A stretch of DNA of 8,982 bases from positions 1 to 8,982 of the forward strand of contig JAABTB010000066.1 in assembly GCA_011390085.1 (NCBI GenBank). The letters run 5' to 3'. Positions 1 to 6,627 of the stretch are shown one piece after another. Position numbers and translations under genes: made by a program. The stretch is from Desulfobacula sp. GTDB lineage: Bacteria; Desulfobacterota; Desulfobacteria; Desulfobacterales; Desulfobacteraceae. The notes below the pieces were generated by a model. It saw nothing but the letters and a program-made list of their open reading frames with translations, had not been told where the DNA came from and did no database searches. Each line of letters opens with the position of its first letter. Position 1 is the stretch's first letter.

Positions 1-11
1 AAATGAGGCAT
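1..11 (-). CDS. Start of next rib-operon gene, probably ribBA (5' fragment)
   Basis: Only the first codons are visible: ATG at 11-9 followed by codons for Pro and His, then the window ends. A good Shine-Dalgarno (AAAGGA on the minus strand, about 18-23) sits six bases upstream of the ATG, 15 bases after the riboflavin synthase stop. In related gene orders ribE is followed by ribBA (3,4-dihydroxy-2-butanone 4-phosphate synthase / GTP cyclohydrolase II), so this is the expected gene, but three codons cannot prove it. The start itself is better supported than the identity. Confidence 0.45.
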
Positions 12-26
12 ATTTAATCCTTTGGC

Positions 27-695
27 TTATAAAAACCCGTTCCTTGCGAGAAGGTCCATGCTGATACCCTTTTTGTCTTCAGGCAAGGCATCGTTCTTAG
101 AGGAACTTTTCTGTAATATTATTTTTTTGATATATTTTCCGATCATATCGGTTTCAATATTGACTTCATCCCCTACCTTTTTTTGGCCGATGGTGGTGAT
201 ATCGGCGGTATAGGGAATGATACTGACTTCAAAATCCGTATCCGTACAGTGGTTGATGGTCAGGCTGATCCCTTCGATGGCCACGGAGCCTTTTTCGATC
301 ATGTCTCCGGCAAGCTTTGGGGGGACACCAATCCTGAGAATCAGGGCATTGCTTTTTCTGACCAGTGAAGAGATGGTTCCGGTGCCGTCAATATGTCCCG
401 ACACCAGATGACCGTCGATCCGGTCAGCGAGTCTCAAAGCCCGTTCGATGTTCACCCTCGCCCCCACCGTGAGATGCTTAAAGGTGGTTCGCTCAACGGT
501 TTCAGGCGCCATATCCACCTGGAATCCCTGTTTCTCCACACTGACGGCCGTGAGGCAGGCCCCATTTACGGCAATGGAATCCCCAATCTTTGTTGCGGAC
601 AGATCCAGATCACACCCGATAGAAAGGACCTTGCCCTCTCCCTTGGGTTCGATGCGGCGGATGGTTCCAAAACTTTCAATGATTCCTGTAAACAT
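27..695 (-). CDS. ribE: Riboflavin synthase (alpha subunit type)
   Basis: Cytoplasmic enzyme that dismutates two 6,7-dimethyl-8-ribityllumazine molecules into riboflavin and 5-amino-6-ribitylaminouracil, the last step of riboflavin synthesis. The 222-residue protein begins with the family's hallmark MFTGIIE. It shows two lumazine-binding barrel repeats, the first with GACLT and GHLVSGHIDG, the second with GISLTINH and IIPYTADITTIG, then the ETDMIGKY motif and a C-terminal helix ending LLARNGFL. The usual His of the IPHT motif is Tyr here, a small departure. The start is fixed by the MFTGIIE motif even though the nearest GGAG (716-713) is 17 bases upstream and overlaps the ribD stop; no alternative start codon lies in frame between. 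It lies 21 bases after ribD in the same orientation, so it is probably translated from the same message. Some databases call this gene ribC or ribE. Confidence 0.96.
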   Translation of the reverse strand: MFTGIIESFGTIRRIEPKGEGKVLSIGCDLDLSATKIGDSIAVNGACLTAVSVEKQGFQVDMAPETVERTTFKHLTVGARVNIERALRLADRIDGHLVSGHIDGTGTISSLVRKSNALILRIGVPPKLAGDMIEKGSVAIEGISLTINHCTDTDFEVSIIPYTADITTIGQKKVGDEVNIETDMIGKYIKKIILQKSSSKNDALPEDKKGISMDLLARNGFL

Positions 696-716
696 ATGTC
701 GGTTCTGACTTTCTCC

Positions 717-1814
717 TTATTTCAAATATCCGCTCACCAGGATATCTTTTTCAAACCGGGTAAGGCTCAATTTTTTCAATTCAAGGGCATCCTTTATCCG
801 TTCAGGCCCCCTGCCCTCAAACATGGGTTTTCCATCGTTTCCCCCCATGATCCGGGGCGCCATGAAGAGCAAGAGCTTGTTTACAATCCCGGCTCGCAGG
901 GCCGCCCCGGCCACTGTGCCGCCCCCCTCGATCATAACACTTAAAAACGGCATCTGACCTAATTTAACCATGAGTTCTTGTAAATCAAGCCTATTGCCTT
1001 TTAAGCCCACATCCAGCACCTGAACCCCTTGTTTTTCAAGCCAGGCCCTTTTTTCCACCGGGGCTCCGGCATGGGTGACAATAATGGTTTTGGCCTTGGA
1101 TGTCTGGGTAAGGACCTGGGCATTTTCTTTGATGGTCAAATGGGTATCCAGGATAATTCTGGCCGGGTCCCGGGTTTCAACGCCTTCGATTCTGGCCGTC
1201 AGAGAGGGATTATCGCTATGCAGGGTTCCGGACCCGATGAGAATGGCATCCGCCTCATGGCGGATCTGATGGACAAAGGCCCTGGATGCACTACCCGTGA
1301 TCCATTTGGAATCGCCTGTGGCGGTTGCCGTTCTGCCGTCCAGGGTGGAAGCGGTTTTCAGGATGACAAAGGGCTTTTTATCGTTCCTGACATACCAGAT
1401 AAAATCTTCAATCAGGATTTCAGCATCTTCTTCCAGAACACCGGAAACCACTTCAATGCCGTTTTCTTCAAGAAACCGGATGCCGCCGCCGCCCACAAAG
1501 GGGTTGGGATCTTTGCAGCCCACCACCACTTTCTTAATATTTGAACCAATAATTTTGTGCGTACAGGGCGGGGTTTTCCCAACATGGTGGCAGGGTTCAA
1601 GAGTCACATAGAGAGTTGCACCTGCCGCATTGGGTCCGGCATCATCCAGGGCCTCCACTTCGGCATGGGGGCCCCCGAACCGTCGGTGATACCCTTGTCC
1701 GACAATGACGCCGTCTTTGACCACCACTGCGCCCACGCAGGGATTGGGAGAGGTAAAGCCCTTTGCTTTTCTTGCAAGGGCCAGGGCTTTGTGCATGTAT
1801 TCAGGATCAATCAT
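717..1814 (-). CDS. ribD: Bifunctional riboflavin biosynthesis deaminase/reductase RibD
   Basis: Catalyses two consecutive steps: deamination of 2,5-diamino-6-ribosylamino-4(3H)-pyrimidinone 5'-phosphate and NADPH-dependent reduction of the ribosyl side chain. Counting from the chosen ATG the protein has 365 residues. The N-terminal cytidine-deaminase-like domain (about 1-145) carries the zinc ligands H50, C75 and C84 and the catalytic E52, in HAEVEAL and LEPCHHVGKTPPCT. The C-terminal reductase domain (about 150-365) shows RIILDT, an IEGGGTVAGAAL motif and MAPRIMGG. Both halves look intact. The frame is open eight codons further to a TTG at 1838, but I prefer the ATG at 1814. It gives a normal N terminus and an 8-base overlap with the nrdR stop (ATGATTGA), typical of coupled translation. 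Confidence 0.96.
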   Translation of the reverse strand: MIDPEYMHKALALARKAKGFTSPNPCVGAVVVKDGVIVGQGYHRRFGGPHAEVEALDDAGPNAAGATLYVTLEPCHHVGKTPPCTHKIIGSNIKKVVVGCKDPNPFVGGGGIRFLEENGIEVVSGVLEEDAEILIEDFIWYVRNDKKPFVILKTASTLDGRTATATGDSKWITGSASRAFVHQIRHEADAILIGSGTLHSDNPSLTARIEGVETRDPARIILDTHLTIKENAQVLTQTSKAKTIIVTHAGAPVEKRAWLEKQGVQVLDVGLKGNRLDLQELMVKLGQMPFLSVMIEGGGTVAGAALRAGIVNKLLLFMAPRIMGGNDGKPMFEGRGPERIKDALELKKLSLTRFEKDILVSGYLK

Positions 1815-2307
1815 CGGTCTTGTCCAGAGCTTTATCAAATTCTGCAGGCAGGCAGTCTTTGGGGAGCAGGCCCTTCAGTTCTTCTATGAAATCCGCCACA
1901 TCCTTGAATTCCCGGTAAACCGATGCAAAACGGACATAGGCCACATCATCAATTTTCTTCAGGGCCTCGATGATTTTTTCCCCCACCACCTTGGACTGGA
2001 TTTCCCGGTCATTGCCTTCCCTTAGTCCCTGTTCAATTTCATCCACCAGGGCCTCAATCTGATCCATGCTGATAGCTCTTTTTTCACAGGCCTTCATGAT
2101 GCCGCTAAGGATTTTTTCCCGGTTGAATTCTTCCCTGCGGCTGTCTTTTTTCACGATCATTACCGGGAGCTGTTCAAGCCGTTCGTAGGTGGTAAACCGG
2201 CGGATGCACTGGAGGCATTCCCTTCGCCTCCGGATCTCAAATTCAATCTTGCCCGGACGCGAATCAATGACCTTTGTATCTCTATTTCCGCAAAATGGGC
2301 ATTTCAT
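1807..2307 (-). CDS. nrdR: Transcriptional repressor NrdR
   Basis: Nucleotide-sensing repressor of ribonucleotide reductase genes. The 166-residue protein starts with a zinc ribbon, CPFC (C3, C6) and CLQC (C31, C34), with VIDSR and the arginine-rich RRRREC between, then RFTTYER. The ATP-cone domain follows (about residues 49-139), starting with VMIVKKDSRREEFNREKIL. The family usually has about 150 residues, so this one has a slightly long acidic and lysine-rich C-terminal tail. It starts 14 bases after the dCMP deaminase stop, with an AAGAGAT ribosome binding site, and its last codons overlap the ribD start. Its targets are expected to be nrd genes elsewhere; I found no convincing NrdR-box palindrome pair in this window. 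The setting between dCMP deaminase and rib genes matches a known conserved neighbourhood (nrdR beside ribD). Confidence 0.96.
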   Translation of the reverse strand: MKCPFCGNRDTKVIDSRPGKIEFEIRRRRECLQCIRRFTTYERLEQLPVMIVKKDSRREEFNREKILSGIMKACEKRAISMDQIEALVDEIEQGLREGNDREIQSKVVGEKIIEALKKIDDVAYVRFASVYREFKDVADFIEELKGLLPKDCLPAEFDKALDKTDD

Positions 2308-2321
2308 TTTTATCTCTTTTT

Positions 2322-2804
2322 TCAGGTGCTCAGCCGGACAAGGCTTACCTTGGCCTTGTCAAACATATCCAGGGTCAGTGCATCCTCATATCCGTCCCTG
2401 TAATACACAGCCAGGATACCGGCATTAATGATCATTTTGGCACAGATGGAGCAGGGCTGGTTGGTGCAGTAAAGAACGGAACCGTTTACGGCGATGCCGT
2501 GGAAGGCCGCCTGGATAATGGCATTCTGTTCCGCATGGACCCCCCGGCACAGTTCATGCTTTTCCCCGGACGGCACCTTGAGCTTTTCTCTCAGGCACCC
2601 GGTTTCCCGGCAATGGGGAACATTGGCCGGAGCCCCGTTATAGCCCGAACACAGGATCCGTTTTTCCTTGACCAGAACCGCCCCGACCTTTCTTCGCAAA
2701 CAGGTGGACCGGCTGGAAACAAGATCGCAGATTCCCATGAAATATTCATGCCAGGACGGTCTGTCCCCGGATGGTCCGGACGGGTCGGGAAATAATTCCT
2801 TCAT
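2322..2804 (-). CDS. Deoxycytidylate (dCMP) deaminase family protein
   Basis: Zinc-dependent deaminase of the dCMP deaminase/ComEB family, expected to convert dCMP to dUMP, the substrate of thymidylate synthase. The 160-residue protein shows the zinc site H90 with catalytic E92 in HAEQNAI, and C118 and C121 in QPCSICAKM. Upstream are [12 protein letters not shown] and [12 protein letters not shown], which shape the nucleotide pocket in this family. A Cys/His-rich insert (C65, C70, H83, C86) is typical of dCMP deaminases that bind a second zinc. The start codon overlaps the glyA stop as ATGA, and there is only a weak ribosome binding site, so translation is probably coupled to glyA. The pairing makes metabolic sense: GlyA supplies the methylene-tetrahydrofolate used to turn dUMP into dTMP. 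Substrate is inferred from family, not proven. Confidence 0.93.
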   Translation of the reverse strand: MKELFPDPSGPSGDRPSWHEYFMGICDLVSSRSTCLRRKVGAVLVKEKRILCSGYNGAPANVPHCRETGCLREKLKVPSGEKHELCRGVHAEQNAIIQAAFHGIAVNGSVLYCTNQPCSICAKMIINAGILAVYYRDGYEDALTLDMFDKAKVSLVRLST

Positions 2805-4039
2805 GCCTGTTTCTCTTGATATAAGGGATACTGTGTGAACAATGCCCTGACCTTCTTTTTCACAGCTTCGGTCCGGGAGGGATCATCCAGGACATCGCAG
2901 ATAAGGGACCCGATTTCACGGGCCGCATCTTCCTTCATTCCCCTTGAGGTCACCAGGGGCATTCCGATGCGGACACCGCTGGTGATAAAAGGGCTGCGTT
3001 TTTCATTGGGAACTGAATTTTTATTCACCGTGATCCCGGCCTTTCCAAGTCGTTCTTCAGCATCCTTGCCTGAAATCTCTTTTCCGGAAAAATCCACCAG
3101 GACCATATGGTTGTCCGTTCCGCCGGATACCAGGCGATACCCTCTTTCCATAATCACGGCGGCAAGGACCGCAGTATTTTTGATCACCTGGCGCTGGTAC
3201 TGCTTAAAGGGTTCGCCCATGGCCTCCTTCAAGGCCACGGCCTTGGCCGCAATCACATGCATCAAAGGGCCTCCCTGAATGCCCGGGAAAATCTGGGCGG
3301 CAATTTTTTTTGCAAATTCTTCCGAAGACAGGATCAGCCCGCCCCGGGGACCCCGGAGGGTTTTATGGGTGGTGGAGGTGATCACATCGGCAAAGCCGAC
3401 GGGGCTGGGATGAACCCCGGCCGCCACCAGCCCGGCGATATGGGCCATGTCCACCATGAAAAGGGCGTCCACGGATTTTGCAATCGTGGAAAAGCCTTTA
3501 AAGTCGATGATTCTCGGATAGGCGCTGGCCCCGGCCACAATCAATTTCGGCCGGTGTTGTTTGGCAAGGCTCTCCACCTGGTTTAAATCAATCCTCTCAG
3601 TTTCGGCAGACAGCCCGTAATGGGAGAATTGAAAAAGCCTGCCGGAAAAACTCACGGCTGCCCCATGGGTGAGATGCCCCCCATGGGAAAGGTCCATGGC
3701 CAGGACCTTATCTCCAGGATTCAGCAGGGCAAAATACACAGCCATATTGGCTCCGGAGCCGGAATGGGGCTGGACATTGGCATATTCGACGGAAAAAAGC
3801 CGCTTGGCCCGCTCTATGGCCAGATCTTCCACCTGGTCCACAAATTCACATCCCCCATAATATCTCCGGGCAGGATATCCTTCTGCATATTTATTGGTCA
3901 GGATGGACCCCTGAGCTTCCATCACGGCCAGGCCGGCGGTATTTTCAGAAGCGATCAGGTTCAGCTCATATTCCTGGCGAAGGGCCTCCTGTTCGATACA
4001 GTTTGCAATCTGAGAATCCGTCTTTTCTATATACCCCAT
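2801..4039 (-). CDS. glyA: Serine hydroxymethyltransferase
   Basis: PLP enzyme that interconverts serine and glycine while loading tetrahydrofolate with a one-carbon unit. From the chosen start the protein has 412 residues, the usual bacterial length. Visible landmarks are NLIASEN near the N terminus, [15 protein letters not shown], the [12 protein letters not shown] stretch, [13 protein letters not shown], the PLP lysine K226 in [13 protein letters not shown], and [11 protein letters not shown]. The frame remains open to an ATG at 4075, which would add [13 protein letters not shown] reject that start because it has no ribosome binding site, whereas the ATG at 4039 has GGAAGGA seven bases upstream and gives the expected N terminus. 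A 94-base gap separates it from rpiB, the largest inside this operon, and it holds tandem repeats and hairpins. Its stop overlaps the dCMP deaminase start by four bases. Confidence 0.97.
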   Translation of the reverse strand: MGYIEKTDSQIANCIEQEALRQEYELNLIASENTAGLAVMEAQGSILTNKYAEGYPARRYYGGCEFVDQVEDLAIERAKRLFSVEYANVQPHSGSGANMAVYFALLNPGDKVLAMDLSHGGHLTHGAAVSFSGRLFQFSHYGLSAETERIDLNQVESLAKQHRPKLIVAGASAYPRIIDFKGFSTIAKSVDALFMVDMAHIAGLVAAGVHPSPVGFADVITSTTHKTLRGPRGGLILSSEEFAKKIAAQIFPGIQGGPLMHVIAAKAVALKEAMGEPFKQYQRQVIKNTAVLAAVIMERGYRLVSGGTDNHMVLVDFSGKEISGKDAEERLGKAGITVNKNSVPNEKRSPFITSGVRIGMPLVTSRGMKEDAAREIGSLICDVLDDPSRTEAVKKKVRALFTQYPLYQEKQA

Positions 4040-4046
4040 ATCTGAT

Positions 4047-4053
4047 TCCTTCC
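4047..4053 (-). promoter_or_regulatory. glyA ribosome binding site that decides the start
   Basis: GGAAGGA on the minus strand lies seven bases before the ATG at 4039. A second purine-rich site, AAGGAG at 4058-4063, lies further upstream but is not suitably placed for either ATG (4075 or 4039). The nearer site supports the 412-residue form of GlyA over the 424-residue one. Confidence 0.7.
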
Positions 4054-4075
4054 GTATCTCCTTAAAAAACCGCAT

Positions 4076-4108
4076 CCCGGTTTATGCCGGGCGGGCTGGT
4101 CTCGCCCG
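4076..4108 (-). other. GC-rich hairpins between rpiB and glyA
   Basis: CCCGG (4076-4080) pairs with CCGGG (4087-4091) around a six-base loop. CGGGCG (4088-4093) can instead pair with CGCCCG (4103-4108) around a nine-base loop. The two pairings share bases 4088-4091 and so exclude each other; a shorter stem 4092-4096 with 4104-4108 is compatible with the first. No run of U follows in the minus-strand transcript, so this is not a simple intrinsic terminator. It could act in mRNA processing or attenuation, or have no function. Confidence 0.4.
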
Positions 4109-4109
4109 T

Positions 4110-4151
4110 GATGCGCCCATTAAGATGCGCCCATCAGGGTGCATCCATACT
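4110..4151. repeat. Three tandem 14-base units over the rpiB 3' end
   Basis: Units begin at 4110, 4124 and 4138. The first two share the identical 11-mer GATGCGCCCAT; the third, GGTGCATCCAT, matches at 8 of 11 positions. The exact 14-base period supports tandem duplication. The third and most diverged unit lies in the rpiB coding sequence, the second spans the rpiB stop codon (4136-4134), and the first is intergenic. Confidence 0.75.
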
Positions 4152-4577
4152 TTGAATCCGTTCCAGGTGGCGACCCCCCTCAAATCCGTTGTCAAGCCAG
4201 GTCCTGACCAGTTCAAAAGCCAGAATATCCCCCAGGATACGGCCGCCCAGAACCAGAATATTGGAATCATTGTGAATCCGGCTCATTTTCGCAGAAAAAA
4301 GATCGGAACAGAGGGCTGCCCGGACATTGCGGAACCGGTTGGCCACCATGGACATGCCCAGCCCCGTGCCGCAGAGCAGAATTCCCCGGGAAAACTCACC
4401 CCGGGAGACAGCGCCGGCCACTTTCCGGCCGTAATCCACATAATTCACCGAGGCAGAGCTGTGGGTTCCGGCATCTTCCACCAGGTAACCCTTGTCCAAA
4501 AGCCAGGCCTTAATTTTTTCCTTTAATTCAAAAGCAGCATGGTCACTTCCGATGATAATGGGCTGAGTTTTATCCAT
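4134..4577 (-). CDS. rpiB: Ribose-5-phosphate isomerase B
   Basis: Interconverts ribose 5-phosphate and ribulose 5-phosphate in the pentose phosphate pathway; ribulose 5-phosphate is also a riboflavin precursor, which suits the downstream rib genes. The 147-residue protein matches the RpiB/LacAB family: IIIGSDHA (D12, H13) near the start, VDYG, the LLCGTGLGMSM loop with catalytic-type C69, and IHNDSNILVLGGR with H102. The commonest motif is SDHAG; here it is SDHAA, a mild change. It follows acpP after eight bases, with an AGGAAGGGAT ribosome binding site overlapping the acpP stop. Its last codons (SMDAP) lie in the third unit of a 14-base tandem repeat, so the exact C terminus may be a recent product of that repeat. 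RpiB rather than a sugar-specific LacA/B homologue is inferred from context. Confidence 0.94.
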   Translation of the reverse strand: MDKTQPIIIGSDHAAFELKEKIKAWLLDKGYLVEDAGTHSSASVNYVDYGRKVAGAVSRGEFSRGILLCGTGLGMSMVANRFRNVRAALCSDLFSAKMSRIHNDSNILVLGGRILGDILAFELVRTWLDNGFEGGRHLERIQSMDAP

Positions 4578-4585
4578 ATCCCTTC

Positions 4586-4819
4586 CTAGAATTTTGCCTT
4601 GATAAAATCTATGGCATCCTGGACGGTGATCAGCTTCTCAGCATCCTCATCATCAATTTCAATATCAAAAATTTCCTCCATGGACATGATGAGCTCCACA
4701 ATGGTCAGAGAATCCGCACCCAGATCTTCGATCAGGGATGCTTCCGGAAGAATATCTTCCATATCAAGGCCCGGAATTTTTTCTGCAATCACTTTTTTTA
4801 CTTTAGTTTCAACCGTCAT
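4586..4819 (-). CDS. acpP: Acyl carrier protein
   Basis: Small acidic carrier that holds growing fatty acyl chains on a 4'-phosphopantetheine arm. The 77-residue protein contains the attachment motif LGADSL with S37 as the modified serine, followed by the acidic helix region [17 protein letters not shown] and the usual ending [13 protein letters not shown]. Length and charge are typical. AAGGAG lies 12 bases upstream of the ATG, a rather long spacing. It sits 21 bases after rpmF. Genes for the acyl-chain enzymes that often flank acpP (plsX, fabH, fabD, fabG before it, fabF after it) are not present; the next gene after eight bases is rpiB. It is most likely the housekeeping fatty-acid ACP, given the rpmF neighbour, but a specialised ACP cannot be excluded. 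Confidence 0.95.
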   Translation of the reverse strand: MTVETKVKKVIAEKIPGLDMEDILPEASLIEDLGADSLTIVELIMSMEEIFDIEIDDEDAEKLITVQDAIDFIKAKF

Positions 4820-4840
4820 AATGCAGGCCGACTCCTTTGT

Positions 4841-5029
4841 TTATTCTTCACTCACTACCGGGGGTTTCACATTTCTTCCATTGTAAGCCCCGCATTCGGG
4901 ACAGGCTACATGGGGAAGTTTGGGTTCCTGGCATTCAGGGCATACACCGACTGTAGGTGCGCTGACTTTGTAGTGTGTCCGTCTCTTTCTGCCTCTTGCT
5001 TTAGAGCTCCGCTGCTTGGGTACTGGCAT
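4841..5029 (-). CDS. rpmF: 50S ribosomal protein L32
   Basis: Small basic protein of the large ribosomal subunit. The 62-residue sequence begins MPVPKQRSSKARGRKRR, the family signature, and carries a complete zinc ribbon: CPEC (C30, C33) and CPECG (C43, C46). It is therefore the zinc-binding (C+) form of L32. The C terminus ends in NGRNVKPP plus a short acidic tail. AGGAG six bases upstream supports the start. It is the first gene of the minus-strand operon, downstream of the AT-rich intergenic region that holds the candidate promoter. The rpmF-acpP neighbourhood is a common link between ribosome and lipid synthesis genes. Confidence 0.97.
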   Translation of the reverse strand: MPVPKQRSSKARGRKRRTHYKVSAPTVGVCPECQEPKLPHVACPECGAYNGRNVKPPVVSEE

Positions 5030-5083
5030 TGATTTCTCCTAACTATATTATTTTATTGATTATCCACTATATGGTACCAATGG

Positions 5084-5100
5084 AATAAAACATATTTATT
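5084..5100. repeat. Perfect 6-base inverted repeat near rpmF promoter
   Basis: AATAAA (5084-5089) and TTTATT (5095-5100) are perfect inverted copies around ACATA. The right arm overlaps the proposed -10 element of the rpmF promoter, a position where a repressor could act. In AT-rich DNA such a repeat can arise by chance, so the operator idea is only a suggestion. Confidence 0.3.
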
Positions 5101-5125
5101 TACCCTAATTTAAAAAAAGAGTCAA
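5097..5125 (-). promoter_or_regulatory. Candidate sigma70 promoter for rpmF operon
   Basis: On the minus strand TTGACT (5125-5120) matches the -35 consensus at five of six bases. It is followed after 17 bases by TAAATA (5102-5097), a poor -10 match. Other -10-like hexamers further downstream (TATAGT near 5070, GATAAT near 5060) are better matches but lack a well-spaced -35. The rpmF start lies about 70 bases downstream, which leaves a moderate 5' leader. Confidence 0.45.
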
Positions 5126-5211
5126 GAAATTAAACCTTATTGCCCTAATGAAAGTTTTATGTTACTTAAGGGCTCGATTTTACACCCTATTTATTTTTTT
5201 ACGGAGAATCC

Positions 5212-6627
5212 ATGAATCCCCCGATCAAACCTATTGTGACCCGTTTCCCCCCGTCCCCGACGGGCTATCTTCATATCGGCGGAGCCAGAACCGCCCTCTT
5301 TAACTGGCTCTATGCCCGAAAAACAAATGGCCGGTTTGTCCTGAGAATCGAAGACACGGATGCGGCCAGATCCACCACCGAATCCTTGGATGCCATACTG
5401 GAATCCCTGGAATGGCTCGGCATTGACTGGGATGAAGGCCCCTATTTTCAGACCCAACGGTATCCCATTTATAATGAATATATCGAAAAGCTCATTGAAT
5501 CCGGCCATGCCTATCATTGCGCCTGCACCCCGGAAGAGGTGGACCGCATGAGGGAAGAGGCCAAGGCCAACGGCAAAAAACCCATGTACAACGGGAAATG
5601 CAGGCATCTGAACCTGCAAAGGGCAGACCATACCGTGGTCCGCCTGAAAACCCCGGACACGGGAGTGACGGTGGTTGAAGATATTGTCAAAGGCAATACC
5701 GCTTTTCAGAATTCCGAGATCGATGATTTTATTATCCGGCGAAGCGACGGGTCTGCCATGTACAACCTGGCCGTGGTCATTGATGATATCACCATGGGCA
5801 TCAATACCATTATCCGGGGGGACGACCATTTGATCAATACGCCAAAGCAGATGCTCATCTATGCGGCCCTGGGAGCGGACATGCCGGTTTTCGGCCATGT
5901 CCCCATGGTCCTGGGTTCCGACAAGGCCAGGTTGAGCAAGCGGCATGGGGCCATGTCCGTGGGGGAATACAAAAAAATGGGCTTTTTGCCCGATGCCATG
6001 ATCAATTACCTGGTGAGGCTGGGATGGTCCCACGGGGATCAGGAATTTTTTGAACGGGATGAACTCATCCAAAAATTTGACCTGGAACATCTGGGCCGGT
6101 CTGCTTCCATGTTTGATACGGACAAGCTCATGGCCTTGAATGCCAAGCATATTCAGAAAAAAACCCCGGAAGAATTGGCTGGCCCCCTGGTTTTCCACTT
6201 AAAAGAGCTGGGCATAGACGCCGAAAATGATGCCTTTACCCGGGGCGTTGTTCAAACCCTTCAGCCCCGGAGCAGGACCCTGGTGGAGATGGCCCAAGGG
6301 GCGGCTTTTTATTATAAGGATGAGGTGGAATGGGACCCGGCTGCGGCAGATAAATTTTTAACCCCGGATATTCTATCTGTTCTTGAAAAATCCGCAGAAC
6401 GGATAAAGGCCCTGGCGCCTTATACCCAGGAAGCCCTTGAAGCTGCATTCAAACTCATCCTGGAGGAAACCGCGCTTAAATTCGGCAAAATTGCCCAGCC
6501 TCTGAGGGTGGCCGTCACCGGGACAACGGTCAGCCCGGGCATCTTTGAAATGCTCCTGGCTTTGGGCAAAGAAAAAACCATCGCCAGGATAAAAAGGGCT
6601 GTCCGGTTTATTCAGGACAAGGCGTAG
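5212..6627 (+). CDS. gltX: Glutamyl-tRNA synthetase
   Basis: Class I aminoacyl-tRNA synthetase that charges tRNA-Glu in the cytoplasm. The 471-residue protein has the usual length. The HIGH-type motif is HIGG at 21-24 within PSPTGYLHIGGARTALFNW, followed by LRIEDTD. A zinc-type insertion reads CACTPEE and later YNGKCRH. IIRGDDHLINTPKQ precedes the KMSKS-type motif RLSKR at 240-244, followed by HGA. The C-terminal helical anticodon-binding part runs from about residue 330 to the end and contains LRVAVTGTTVSPGIFEML. GGAG five bases before the ATG supports the start. It is the only plus-strand gene, transcribed away from rpmF, and its last 16 bases overlap the convergent Memo-family gene. No second gltX paralogue is seen, so whether it also charges tRNA-Gln cannot be judged here. 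Confidence 0.97.
   Translation: MNPPIKPIVTRFPPSPTGYLHIGGARTALFNWLYARKTNGRFVLRIEDTDAARSTTESLDAILESLEWLGIDWDEGPYFQTQRYPIYNEYIEKLIESGHAYHCACTPEEVDRMREEAKANGKKPMYNGKCRHLNLQRADHTVVRLKTPDTGVTVVEDIVKGNTAFQNSEIDDFIIRRSDGSAMYNLAVVIDDITMGINTIIRGDDHLINTPKQMLIYAALGADMPVFGHVPMVLGSDKARLSKRHGAMSVGEYKKMGFLPDAMINYLVRLGWSHGDQEFFERDELIQKFDLEHLGRSASMFDTDKLMALNAKHIQKKTPEELAGPLVFHLKELGIDAENDAFTRGVVQTLQPRSRTLVEMAQGAAFYYKDEVEWDPAAADKFLTPDILSVLEKSAERIKALAPYTQEALEAAFKLILEETALKFGKIAQPLRVAVTGTTVSPGIFEMLLALGKEKTIARIKRAVRFIQDKA

Larger units (their letters stand above)
5030..5211. other. AT-rich divergent intergenic region
   Basis: These 182 bases separate rpmF (minus) from gltX (plus) and are the only sizeable non-coding stretch. 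They are much richer in A and T than the flanking genes. Contents: a candidate promoter for rpmF, an AATAAA/TTTATT inverted repeat, the 8-base palindrome TGGTACCA at 5072-5079, and CCCTAAT at 5103 and 5143. I saw no convincing gltX promoter, RNA gene or small ORF, though a gltX promoter must lie here or be weakly conserved. Confidence 0.8.

Noticed and set aside
393..944. Open frame of 183 codons on the plus strand across ribE and ribD
   Set aside because: It spans the junction of two well-supported minus-strand genes and its translation has no family features; it is a shadow frame.
4040..4109. Rho-independent terminator between rpiB and glyA
   Set aside because: The stems are short and no U run follows in the minus-strand transcript.
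5135..5195. Promoter for gltX
   Set aside because: TTGCCC at 5140-5145 and TATGTT at 5159-5164 resemble promoter hexamers, but spacing is only 13 bases and no other pair with 16-18 base spacing fits well.
5030..5211. FMN riboswitch controlling the rib genes
   Set aside because: The leader upstream of rpmF is AT-rich and lacks the conserved RFN-element segments; none was seen in the rpiB-glyA gap either.
5191..6198. Long open frame (335 codons) on the minus strand opposite gltX
   Set aside because: It mirrors the strongly supported gltX gene, and its translation is rich in Gly, His, Phe and Pro with no recognisable domain, as expected for an antisense shadow.
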